A DNA stretch of 64,000 nt from Chloroflexi bacterium HGW-Chloroflexi-6 (GTDB taxonomy: Bacteria > Chloroflexota > Anaerolineae > Anaerolineales > Villigracilaceae). Under the pieces are notes generated by a model that had not been told where the DNA came from, ran no database searches, and saw only the letters and a list, made by a program, of their open reading frames with translations. The position numbers and the translations under genes were made by a program. Shown one piece after another: positions 27,224-35,213 of the stretch (its first letter is position 1; each line of letters starts with the position of its first letter). The stretch spans positions 1-64,000 of the forward strand of contig PHBU01000017.1 in the NCBI GenBank assembly GCA_002840685.1. The letters run 5' to 3'.

Positions 27224-28081
27224 CTAAAGCGTCCCCACCACGGCTTCGCAAATATTCGCGCGCGAAACTGTCCCGAGCAAGCGCCCCTCCTTGACCACCG
27301 GCAACAGACGAATCTGCCTGCTGACCAGGATCGCAGTGGCTTTGGCAACATGGTCTTCAGGGAGCAATGTGATCGGCTCGCGAATGATCAGCGGCGCAAT
27401 CGGGCGGTTGGAAAGTTCAGCACCGCGCCGAAGAAAAACCTGATAGGCATCCTCCAGCGTGCCGCCTTCCTCGAGGATTTCATCGATGTCGGGCATGGCA
27501 GCGCGCAGAATATCCCCTTCAGAGAGCACCCCCACAAACCCGCCGGATGAATCCACCACCATCAAATCGCTCACACCCGAAAGCGCCACGATCTCAGCAG
27601 CAATATGCAGGTTTGAGTCTGAACGAATGCGCGCAACATGTGTATTCATAACCCCTTTTACGTACATGTAAGACGGTTGGCCCTGCACTCGCCAATCTTC
27701 AAGTAACTCGTCGATCGACTCGAGATTTTTGCGGTCCCAGGGCTGCACCAGGTAATAATGGATTCCCAACTGGTTGATGGCCGTGATCGCGGCCTCGCTG
27801 TCTTTGGCCGCGGCCAGCAACACCCTGCGGGCCTCAGGGTATACCCCACTGGCTTTGGCGAAAAAATCCGTGCCAGACATATCCGGTAGAGATTGGCTGA
27901 CCAACAAGAGCGCCACATTCTCATTGTCCGCGCGATGCTCTGCCAGGGCCGTCAAGGCCTGTCCGCCGGCAGTTTCCCGCACAACACGGTACCGATCAGC
28001 ATAGCAGCTGCGCAAGTCATTTTCAATCTGTTTATGATCGGCCAAATCAGACACGAGAATGTAAATAAAAGGTGGATTCAT
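27224..28081 (-). CDS. Pseudo-receiver plus CBS-pair protein
   Basis: 285 residues. Residues 1-130 fold like a receiver domain of the type found in fused response regulator/thioredoxin reductases (EARRVLLAAAKDSEAAITAI, YLVQPWD). The phosphoacceptor Asp is replaced by Ser62 (SQSLPDMSG), and the conserved Lys by Gln113. Residues 140-285 form two CBS motifs (DLMVVDSSGGFVGVLSEGDIL and IRLLPVVKEGRLLGTVSRANI), a module that usually senses adenine nucleotides or regulates a partner. It lies 2 bases upstream of the IDO fusion and 29 bases downstream of RidA, so it probably regulates or tethers the fusion enzyme. That link is inferred from position only. Confidence 0.85.
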   Translation of the reverse strand: MNPPFIYILVSDLADHKQIENDLRSCYADRYRVVRETAGGQALTALAEHRADNENVALLLVSQSLPDMSGTDFFAKASGVYPEARRVLLAAAKDSEAAITAINQLGIHYYLVQPWDRKNLESIDELLEDWRVQGQPSYMYVKGVMNTHVARIRSDSNLHIAAEIVALSGVSDLMVVDSSGGFVGVLSEGDILRAAMPDIDEILEEGGTLEDAYQVFLRRGAELSNRPIAPLIIREPITLLPEDHVAKATAILVSRQIRLLPVVKEGRLLGTVSRANICEAVVGTL

Positions 28082-28110
28082 AACAACCAGTCCCCGCCAA
28101 TCGTCAAGAT

Positions 28111-28497
28111 TTATTCCGGAATTTTTGCAATCGCTTCGATCTCGATCAAAAGATTAGGGTCCACCAGGGCTGAGAGAACGGTGGCGCGCGCCGGGCGCGG
28201 CTCGGAGAAATATTCCGAGTAGATCTGGTTGAAAGGCTGGAAAAACTCAGGCTTGGCGATAAAAACGGTGGCCTTGACCAGATCATCATAATCGCATCCG
28301 GCAGCGCGCAGGATCATCCCGATATTTTCAATCGTTTGGCGAGCCTGCTCTTCGATCGTGCTGCCCAGGGTTCCATCGGGAGCGCGGCCGACCTGTCCCG
28401 ATACAAACAAAAAACCGCCGCTGATCAGCCCGGGCGAGTAGGCGCCCAACGTTTTCGGAGCACCTTCAGGGAAAACCGCGCGTTTATCTTTAGCCAT
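28111..28497 (-). CDS. RidA/YjgF-family deaminase
   Basis: 128 residues, the standard length. Family motifs: LISGGFLFVSGQVG (about 23-36), a conserved Arg in RATVLSALVDPNLLIEIEAIA near the C-terminus, and ATVFIAKPEFFQPFN. RidA trimers hydrolyse reactive enamine/imine intermediates such as 2-aminoacrylate. AAGGAGA precedes the ATG by eight bases. First gene of the operon with the CBS protein and the IDO fusion, and divergent from a MalY/PatB-type PLP enzyme, a class that can generate 2-aminoacrylate. Confidence 0.92.
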   Translation of the reverse strand: MAKDKRAVFPEGAPKTLGAYSPGLISGGFLFVSGQVGRAPDGTLGSTIEEQARQTIENIGMILRAAGCDYDDLVKATVFIAKPEFFQPFNQIYSEYFSEPRPARATVLSALVDPNLLIEIEAIAKIPE

Positions 28498-28529
28498 GGC
28501 AAAAATCTCCTTTAGATTTGAGTTTTCAC

Positions 28530-28559
28530 AGTATACCTGATAAAACTAGTCCAATTCAA
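28530..28559 (-). promoter_or_regulatory. Promoter of the RidA-CBS-IDO fusion operon
   Basis: Minus strand: TTGAAT (28554-28559), 18-base spacer, TATACT (28530-28535). The predicted start is near 28523, giving a short leader that contains the RidA ribosome binding site. The gap to the divergent PLP enzyme is 124 bases. Confidence 0.65.
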
Positions 28560-28621
28560 GCATTGCAACCACAGACAGCCTGACAATCGATTAGAATTTG
28601 AACATTCTCCGGAGACATCTC

Positions 28622-29794
28622 ATGCCATTCGACTTTTCTCATGCCCCAGACCGCTCAAAGACCAACAGCACTAAATGGACCCACTACCCGCCAGACGTGC
28701 TCCCGTTATGGGTGGCGGATATGGACTTCCCGGCCCCGCCCGCCATCAATGAGGCCCTGGCACAAGCCGTGGCACATGGTGTGCATGGCTACGAATCCCC
28801 AAGTAAAAAATTGCGAGAATCTGTCGCTACACGCATGGAAAAATTATATAACTGGAAGGTTAATCCAGACTGGATAGTTGCCACGCCGGGCATCATCGCC
28901 GGATTCAACGCTGCCGCCTGGGCCGTCTGCGAACCCGGCCAGGGAGTTTTGACCCAACCACCGGTCTATCCGCCCTTTCTGGGTGTCCACAAAAACGTTG
29001 GCCTGACTCTGCAGAATGCTCCGCTGCGCGAAGTGACCGAATCTGAGCACACCCTGCGCTACGAGATCGACTTCGATCATTTCGAATTGATGTTCAATAC
29101 CGAAACCGCCACGCGCATGTTCCTGCTATGCAACCCGCACAACCCAACCGGACGGGCTTTCGGCCACGAAGAACTGCTCAAGATGGCTGAGATCTGCATC
29201 TCAAACAAAACAATCATCGTTTCAGATGAAATCCACAGCGAGCTAACCCTGCCCCCCACCCGGCACATCCCGATCGCATCGCTGTCACCGGAAATCGAAG
29301 CTCAAACGATCACTCTGATCGCGCCGAGCAAGACCTTCAATGTCCCCGGCCTGTATGCCAGCTTCGCCATCATCGCGGATCCCGCCTTGCGGCAAAAATT
29401 CCGTCACGTCACCGAGCGGCTTTGCATGCACGTTGCCAGCCTGGGTCAAGTTGCCGCCCAAGCAGCCTTCTCCGGGGCATGCGATGCCTGGCTGGATGAA
29501 CTTCGCCTGCACTTGATCGGCAATCGCGACTTTGTGGTGGAGACAGTCCGCCAGAATCTGCCCGGAATTCGCGTCACAGTCCCCGAAGCAACTTATTTAT
29601 CCTGGCTCGACTGCCGCGCTCTTCACCTGGAACCCAACCCATATGATTTCTACCTCGAAAAGGCCAAAGTAGCCCTGACAAACGGGGCTGACTTTGGCGA
29701 AGGGGGTCAGGGGTTCGTGCGGGTGAATTTTGGCTGCCCGCGCAGCACTTTAAAAGAGGCGGTGGAACGAATGATAGCAATATCCGCTTTATGA
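28622..29794 (+). CDS. MalY/PatB-type aminotransferase or C-S lyase
   Basis: 390-residue fold-type I PLP enzyme. FDFSHAPDRSKTNSTKW and LPLWVADMDFPAPPAI near the N-terminus are diagnostic for the MalY/PatB cystathionine beta-lyase group. PLP-binding Lys237 is in APSKTFNVPG, the NPHNPTGRAF and SDEIHSEL motifs are present, and the C-terminal FVRVNFGCPRS carries the carboxylate-binding Arg. It likely cleaves cystathionine or S-conjugates, or acts as an aminotransferase. Start at 28622 was chosen for a GGAG seven bases upstream; an in-frame start 24 bases earlier lacks one. Confidence 0.9.
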   Translation: MPFDFSHAPDRSKTNSTKWTHYPPDVLPLWVADMDFPAPPAINEALAQAVAHGVHGYESPSKKLRESVATRMEKLYNWKVNPDWIVATPGIIAGFNAAAWAVCEPGQGVLTQPPVYPPFLGVHKNVGLTLQNAPLREVTESEHTLRYEIDFDHFELMFNTETATRMFLLCNPHNPTGRAFGHEELLKMAEICISNKTIIVSDEIHSELTLPPTRHIPIASLSPEIEAQTITLIAPSKTFNVPGLYASFAIIADPALRQKFRHVTERLCMHVASLGQVAAQAAFSGACDAWLDELRLHLIGNRDFVVETVRQNLPGIRVTVPEATYLSWLDCRALHLEPNPYDFYLEKAKVALTNGADFGEGGQGFVRVNFGCPRSTLKEAVERMIAISAL

Positions 29795-29908
29795 TTTCCA
29801 ATTAATGCGCTTTTCTAAATTCTGTACTAAAATAGGTTTGTAAGGTTGCTGTTATGTCACAAAACACCCCCCAGCAAGTAAAATAAACGCGTGGAGTAAT
29901 CGGTAACT

Positions 29909-30286
29909 ATGGAAGAAGGCTCGATCACTATTTTGTACGTGGAAGACAATCCTGATAACCGCATGTTGATTCGCCGCGTGCTAATGTCTGAGGATTATAT
30001 TGTCGAAGAAGCATCGAGTGCATCTGAAGCTCTGGAAAAACTAAAAACGCTGCGGCCGCACCTGATCTTAATGGACATTAACATGCCGGAAATGGATGGA
30101 TATACCCTGACAGCAAAGATTCGCCAGCTGCCCAGCATGGGCGGTATTCCGATTATTGCACTGACTGCTAACGTGATGAAGGGAGATAGGGAAAAATCAT
30201 TGGAAGCGGGTTGCGACGGTTACATCCAAAAACCAATCGATATTGACACCATCATCTCACAAATTCAACGTTACCTGAAGAGATAA
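29909..30286 (+). CDS. Single-domain response regulator (DivK-like)
   Basis: 125 residues, receiver only: ED at 12-13, phosphoacceptor Asp56 in ILMDINMP, ALTANVMKGDREKSLEAGCDGYI, Lys108 in QKP. This is the DivK/CheY-like form often used as a diffusible phosphate carrier. One base separates it from a second receiver gene. It lies upstream of the large sensor array with its hybrid kinase, a plausible phosphodonor. The 115 bases upstream are A/T-rich but show no clear promoter. Confidence 0.92.
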   Translation: MEEGSITILYVEDNPDNRMLIRRVLMSEDYIVEEASSASEALEKLKTLRPHLILMDINMPEMDGYTLTAKIRQLPSMGGIPIIALTANVMKGDREKSLEAGCDGYIQKPIDIDTIISQIQRYLKR

Positions 30287-30287
30287 T

Positions 30288-30764
30288 ATGAGTGAAAACA
30301 ACCCCGCCCACCTCATCACATCACCAAATAGTGACAGCCCTCGCAAACCCGGAATGCCCAAAGACGCTACCGTTCTGGTGGTCGAGGATAATGTTTCCAA
30401 TTTTGTTTTGGTGGCACGCCTGCTCGGATTTATGGGGATACATTGTGAATGGAAAACATCAGGCTACGAAGTTGTGGAATATGCAGATACCCTGCCCCGG
30501 CTGGATTTAATTCTGATGGATATCCGCCTGCCCTATGAAGACGGATACGGGGCGCTAAAAAAAATCCGCGCTTCAGAGCGGCTTAAAAATGTGCCGATCG
30601 TAGCCGTAACAGCCGAAGCCAGCCTGGAACAAATGAACAAGGCGCGCGCATCAGGCTTTAATGGTTTCCTGGGAAAGCCGTTAGATCCTGATAAGTTTCC
30701 AGAACAAATCAAGCGAATTCTTACAGGTGAACCTGTCTGGGAAATCCCTTACGAGGAAAGATAA
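30288..30764 (+). CDS. Single-domain response regulator (second, with N-terminal tail)
   Basis: 158 residues: a polar tail of about 25 residues, then a receiver with ED at 33-34, Asp78 in LILMDIRLP, VAVTAEASLEQMNKARASG and Lys in FLGKPLDP. No output domain. Co-transcribed with the preceding receiver (1-base gap) and separated from the sensor array by a terminator-like hairpin. Confidence 0.92.
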   Translation: MSENNPAHLITSPNSDSPRKPGMPKDATVLVVEDNVSNFVLVARLLGFMGIHCEWKTSGYEVVEYADTLPRLDLILMDIRLPYEDGYGALKKIRASERLKNVPIVAVTAEASLEQMNKARASGFNGFLGKPLDPDKFPEQIKRILTGEPVWEIPYEER

Positions 30765-30768
30765 CAAA

Positions 30769-30816
30769 AACGAGGAGGTTTCTGATGAAAGTTCGAGAGA
30801 CAGCCTCGTTTTTTTT
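30769..30816 (+). terminator. Terminator-like hairpin between the two receivers and the GAF array
   Basis: AACGAGG (30769-30775) pairs with CCTCGTT (30804-30810) around a loop of 28 bases, followed by a T-run. The loop is long, so termination may be partial. No convincing promoter is visible between it and the ATG at 30846, which suggests that some read-through feeds the array genes. Confidence 0.6.
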
Positions 30817-30845
30817 GTATATTCGCACGATGAGAGTATCCACCC

Positions 30846-33029
30846 ATGAGCCAAACCGCTCCAGTTAATGCCGAAACGATCATCAAGTTACACGAATCAA
30901 ATTACAAAGTATTCAAGGCGCGAAGCGAAAAAGAGCTAAACAGCTCCATTCAAAATTCGCTAAGAGCTTTGCCCTTTGTTTCAGCCTATTACACTGCCAC
31001 GGATACCGGCCTGGAACTATCTTTTTTACTGGATCCCCGTACTCAAAAAGTGGCTCCAGTTCTAACAAGAAAACTCGAAATTTCAGCCACTGAGATGGCT
31101 CGTTGCTTTTCAGAAAATGTCAAAATTTCACGGCTGGAAGAAGCAGGCCTGCCACCCGGACTGGTTTCCGTTTTTGAAAAAGCAGGATGTACAAGCATAG
31201 CAGTCATTACTGCGGCTGACGATGTGGTTACGATGGGGGTTATTTGCCTGGGCGCAGTAGAAGATCAAATCATTGACAAAAACCTGATCGCTCCGATTAT
31301 CAAATTGGCAGAAACCATTCCGCATACACTTGAAAACATCAAAGCGGCACGCGCAACACAGCAAAGATTGCGCGAGTTGGAAGCAATCTCAGATACGAGC
31401 CAATTGATCTCATCCTCAAGTAATTTACAGGAGCTCTATCAGGTATTGCACACCCAGGTCAGGGAAACCATTGGCGAGGTCGAATTCGCGATCAGCTTGT
31501 TCGACCCAGAGACCCAGACCATTGAAATGCCCTATATGTACAACCAGGAGTCGGTCAAAACGATTGAACCTTTTCCGCTCGGAGAAGGCCTAGTTTCAAT
31601 TCTAATTCGCACCCGGCAACCCTTGATGCTGGTGGATGATACAGAGCGACGTGCGCGCGCACTCGGCGCAAAATTCATCGGCAAGCCTGCCAAATCGTGG
31701 CTAGGCTGCCCATTGGTGATCGGCGGAGAAGCTGTCGGTGCCATTATCGTGCAAGATGTTGAAAGAGAAAATCGCTTTACGCCAGATGATCTCAGGTTCC
31801 TGACATCGCTTTCAGCCCAAATCGGTGGCGCGATCTACAATACACGCCTGTTGGAAAATTCCCGTCGCAGCGCACTGCAACTGCAGACGGTTGCAGAGAT
31901 TTCGCGTGAAGTATCCAGCTCATTAATTGTAGACAATCTCCTGCGCCAGGCCGTACAACTGGCCGTTGAACGTTTTAGCTTCTATCATGCGGCTGTCTTT
32001 TTGCTGGATGATGCAAAGGAATTTGCGGTCATTCGGGAAGCGACCGGCGAAGCGGGCACCCAAATGAAACGCGCCGGGCACAAACTTGCCGTTGGCTCAA
32101 AATCCATTGTTGGATTCGTTTCCCAAAGCAACGAGTCACTGGTGGTCAATGATACAAGCAAGGATCCAAATTATTACTCCAACCCGCTGATGCCTGAAAC
32201 AAAAGCTGAAGCCGCCCTGCCCCTGCGGGTCGGCAATGAAGTTATCGGCGTTCTGGATGTGCAAAGCATCAAACCTTATGTTTTTACCGAAGAAAATGTC
32301 AAAATAATGCAAATTTTGGCAGACCAAATGGCTGTAGCTGTGGTCAACTCGGGATTATTCGCAGAAGCGCAAGAACGACTTTCACAGCATCGCCTATTAC
32401 ACCATGTTACGACAGCCGCCGCATCCAGCACCACCATCGATGAAGCTCTGAACAGCGCTGTCCAGGGCCTGCAAGTTACGCTTGGCGGCGATCAAATTGC
32501 CATTCTGCTCTCTGATAAAGAACAAAAAAACCTGGATGTACGAGCATCGATTGGATACCCCAACGAGGAATCGGCCAAACTACGAATCCCATTTGGGGTG
32601 GGCATTACCGGTTGGGTAGCAATGCACCGCCAACCACAACGCATCAACGATATCGCAAAAGACTCTCGCTATATTTCTGTAAACTCGAAGGTCCGCTCAG
32701 AACTTGCTATTCCCTTAATTTACCGCAATGAGGTGCTTGGGGTGCTCAACGTGGAAAGTCCACGAATTGGCGCATACAGCGAAAATGATGAAGAAATGCT
32801 CGGCACACTCGCCGGAAGCCTGGCTGCCATCATCGCGCACTCGCGCTTGCTGGAACAATTCCGCACTCAGGTTGAGCGCGAACGAATGTTATATGAAGTT
32901 ATCAACAAAATCAGGCGGACATCAAGCACGGACAAAATCCTCTCGATTACCACAGATGAAATCAGCAAAGCGCTGATGGCAAGACGTGTTGCCATTCAGG
33001 TAGACATGTCTGAAACAGACAATCTTTAG
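30846..33029 (+). CDS. Soluble multi-GAF sensor protein without output domain (array gene A)
   Basis: 727 residues, no membrane helix. One degenerate GAF-like segment (about 10-165) and three clear GAF domains (about 195-335, 360-505, 530-665) are joined by helical linkers. The third has the array-wide pattern of HKLAVGSKSIVGFV followed by NPLMPETKAEAALPL. The protein ends in a short linker-plus-strand stub (about 675-727) like the start of another GAF. There is no HisKA, HATPase, GGDEF or other effector. It is the only receptor of the array lacking a membrane anchor. The ligands of the GAF domains are unknown. Confidence 0.85.
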   Translation: MSQTAPVNAETIIKLHESNYKVFKARSEKELNSSIQNSLRALPFVSAYYTATDTGLELSFLLDPRTQKVAPVLTRKLEISATEMARCFSENVKISRLEEAGLPPGLVSVFEKAGCTSIAVITAADDVVTMGVICLGAVEDQIIDKNLIAPIIKLAETIPHTLENIKAARATQQRLRELEAISDTSQLISSSSNLQELYQVLHTQVRETIGEVEFAISLFDPETQTIEMPYMYNQESVKTIEPFPLGEGLVSILIRTRQPLMLVDDTERRARALGAKFIGKPAKSWLGCPLVIGGEAVGAIIVQDVERENRFTPDDLRFLTSLSAQIGGAIYNTRLLENSRRSALQLQTVAEISREVSSSLIVDNLLRQAVQLAVERFSFYHAAVFLLDDAKEFAVIREATGEAGTQMKRAGHKLAVGSKSIVGFVSQSNESLVVNDTSKDPNYYSNPLMPETKAEAALPLRVGNEVIGVLDVQSIKPYVFTEENVKIMQILADQMAVAVVNSGLFAEAQERLSQHRLLHHVTTAAASSTTIDEALNSAVQGLQVTLGGDQIAILLSDKEQKNLDVRASIGYPNEESAKLRIPFGVGITGWVAMHRQPQRINDIAKDSRYISVNSKVRSELAIPLIYRNEVLGVLNVESPRIGAYSENDEEMLGTLAGSLAAIIAHSRLLEQFRTQVERERMLYEVINKIRRTSSTDKILSITTDEISKALMARRVAIQVDMSETDNL

Positions 33030-33064
33030 CACAAGCAGAAGCTTTTAGACGGAGAAAATTTTCC

Positions 33065-35194
33065 ATGCGAAACTGGACACCCCCAAGAAATGCACCCAGG
33101 TTACGCGCCAGTTTGGGCATTAAGTTAATTGCCATTTCTTTGTTTATATTTATTGTAATATTTGGGTATTCGACTTATCAGAGCAACCAGGCCATTATTG
33201 CAAATCTGCGAAATAGCGCCGAAAGTGAACTGGATTCGGCATCCGAAGTGATGGCTAAAAAAGTTGAAGGTGACAAAGATGCAGCCCTGATGGTTGCCGC
33301 CAGCATTGCCAGTCGTCCGGATGTTCAAAAATTAGCTGCAGAGAAAAACAGATCGGCCCTGGCTGATTTACTGAACCCCCTGTTTGGCCAATTAAAAGAT
33401 CAGCATAAAATCGTTCACTTTAACATAATAGATGAACGAGGCGTTGTTATTCTTCGCCTTAATGACCCAGAGAAATTCGATGATTACGTTTTTTATAATG
33501 CTGTTGTGAGTAATACAATTGATACTCGCCACCCTACTGGTGGGCTTGAAGTTGACATTGACGGCTTAAGCATGCGTGGGGCAGCACCGCTTTTTTACGA
33601 TGGCAAATTCATTGGCCTGATTGAGATCGGGATTGACTATTCGCAGGATTTCGCCAACCTGATGAGGCAGTATACCAATGCCGATTTTGTGATCTGGTTT
33701 TACAAGCCGTCCACTGCCCGTTTCGGCGTGGAATTTAGCGGGGAGAGCGTTACATCTCCTAATGAAAACTTTATTTATTATGCCGGCACGAAAACCGATG
33801 GCATAACAACCGAAAGCGCCAACCTAGAACAGGCCTTTTCAACTTTCGAGAACATCTTTACCATCTATCTGGAAAACAACCAGGCACAAGCCAGCCTGAT
33901 GATTCCCATCCTTGGCCCAGATGCAACCTTTTTTGGCGTGACTGAAATCAGCACGGATTATTCAGAGAGGCTTGCTCTCGAAACGCGCGCCAATATTACA
34001 GACCAGTTTAGCAGACTTGGCATCACTTTAATAGGCCTGATTGCAATTGGTATAGCCGTCAATTATCTTATTATCAGCCCGCTCCAAAAGATTTCCCATT
34101 TCGCCAACGATATTACAGTCGGCACCGCAAAGACAGAGCTTAGCCTTAGAACGGGCGATGAATTTGAACAAGTCTCATTGGCCTTGAACCAGATGGCGGT
34201 ATCGATTCATGAAAAACGGGAAGATCTGCAAAGACAAGTCGACCAGCGCACCGCCCAGCTAAAAGCATCCAACGAAGTAGCTGGGGTCGCCAATTCCATT
34301 CTCGACCCTGAAAAGCTGATTGCAACGGTTGTCCAGTTAATCACCGACAACTTCGGTTATTACTATGCAGCCATCTTTACTATCAGTGACGATAAACACT
34401 GGGCCGAGTTAAAAGACGCCACAGGGACTGCGGGAGAAGCGCTCAAGGCGCGCCGGCACCGACTCCCCATCGGTGGTAATAGCATGGTTGGCACAGCCAT
34501 TAGCGCGAAACAAGCACGTATCGCGCTGGATGTTGGCGAAACTCCGGTGCGTTTCAACAATCCGCTGCTCCCCAATACGCGCTCTGAAATTGCACTCCCC
34601 TTATTAATCGGCGATCGGGTTGTGGGTGCGCTCGATGTGCAGTCCATCCGTGAAGCCGATTTCTTGCCTGAAGAAATCACCACACTGCAAAGTATGGCCA
34701 GCCAGGTTGCCATTGCCCTGGAAAATGCGCGCCTTTTCCGTGAAATGAACGATTCGCTGGATGAACTTCGCCAATCCGATCGCGAATTTGTCACAACCGC
34801 CTGGCGGGACAAACTAAAAGCTGGCAAGCTCGAACATACATCCCGCACCAACCAGGCTTTTTTGAGCAATAGCGATGATGTTCAACAAATCGAGATTCCG
34901 CTCAATCTGCGCGAGCAAAAAATCGGACAGATTTCGCTTGAAATCAACCAGGAATGGGATGCCGAAGACCAGGCCTGGGTGGAGGCTTTGGCAACCCAGG
35001 TTGCCATTTCACTGGAAAACTCACGCTTACTCGAAGAAAGCCAGCAATCGGCCATGCGCGAGAGACTATCCGCATCGATCATTCAAAAAGTATGGTCAGG
35101 CAACAATGTCGACTCAATTATCCAGACAGCAGTGCGCGAACTCGCCCGCTCGCTGGACGCGTCTGAAGTCAAAATTGAGTTAAAAGCAGATTGA
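33065..35194 (+). CDS. Cache-HAMP-GAF transmembrane receptor without output domain (array gene B)
   Basis: 709 residues. TM1 about 18-36, extracytoplasmic Cache domain about 45-300, TM2 about 316-338, HAMP about 338-390, coiled coil, GAF about 405-560 (NFGYYYAAIF, FNNPLLPNTRSEIALPL). Then comes a half-GAF module, about 575-660, that starts with a conserved Trp helix (TTAWRDKL) and contains IPLNLREQKIGQISLE and VAISLENSRLL. The protein ends in a 45-residue stub. No kinase or methyl-accepting domain. It probably reads an external small molecule through Cache and passes the state to partner proteins through HAMP/GAF helices. Confidence 0.85.
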   Translation: MRNWTPPRNAPRLRASLGIKLIAISLFIFIVIFGYSTYQSNQAIIANLRNSAESELDSASEVMAKKVEGDKDAALMVAASIASRPDVQKLAAEKNRSALADLLNPLFGQLKDQHKIVHFNIIDERGVVILRLNDPEKFDDYVFYNAVVSNTIDTRHPTGGLEVDIDGLSMRGAAPLFYDGKFIGLIEIGIDYSQDFANLMRQYTNADFVIWFYKPSTARFGVEFSGESVTSPNENFIYYAGTKTDGITTESANLEQAFSTFENIFTIYLENNQAQASLMIPILGPDATFFGVTEISTDYSERLALETRANITDQFSRLGITLIGLIAIGIAVNYLIISPLQKISHFANDITVGTAKTELSLRTGDEFEQVSLALNQMAVSIHEKREDLQRQVDQRTAQLKASNEVAGVANSILDPEKLIATVVQLITDNFGYYYAAIFTISDDKHWAELKDATGTAGEALKARRHRLPIGGNSMVGTAISAKQARIALDVGETPVRFNNPLLPNTRSEIALPLLIGDRVVGALDVQSIREADFLPEEITTLQSMASQVAIALENARLFREMNDSLDELRQSDREFVTTAWRDKLKAGKLEHTSRTNQAFLSNSDDVQQIEIPLNLREQKIGQISLEINQEWDAEDQAWVEALATQVAISLENSRLLEESQQSAMRERLSASIIQKVWSGNNVDSIIQTAVRELARSLDASEVKIELKAD

Positions 35195-35213
35195 TGCTGC
35201 GAAAGAAAAATCC

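Noticed and set aside
27222..27251. Start of the IDO fusion 30 bases further upstream, inside the CBS gene
   Set aside because: Would add ten residues (MRSRGGDALA) overlapping the stop of the CBS gene; the ATG two bases after that stop is the simpler choice, although a coupled overlap cannot be fully excluded.
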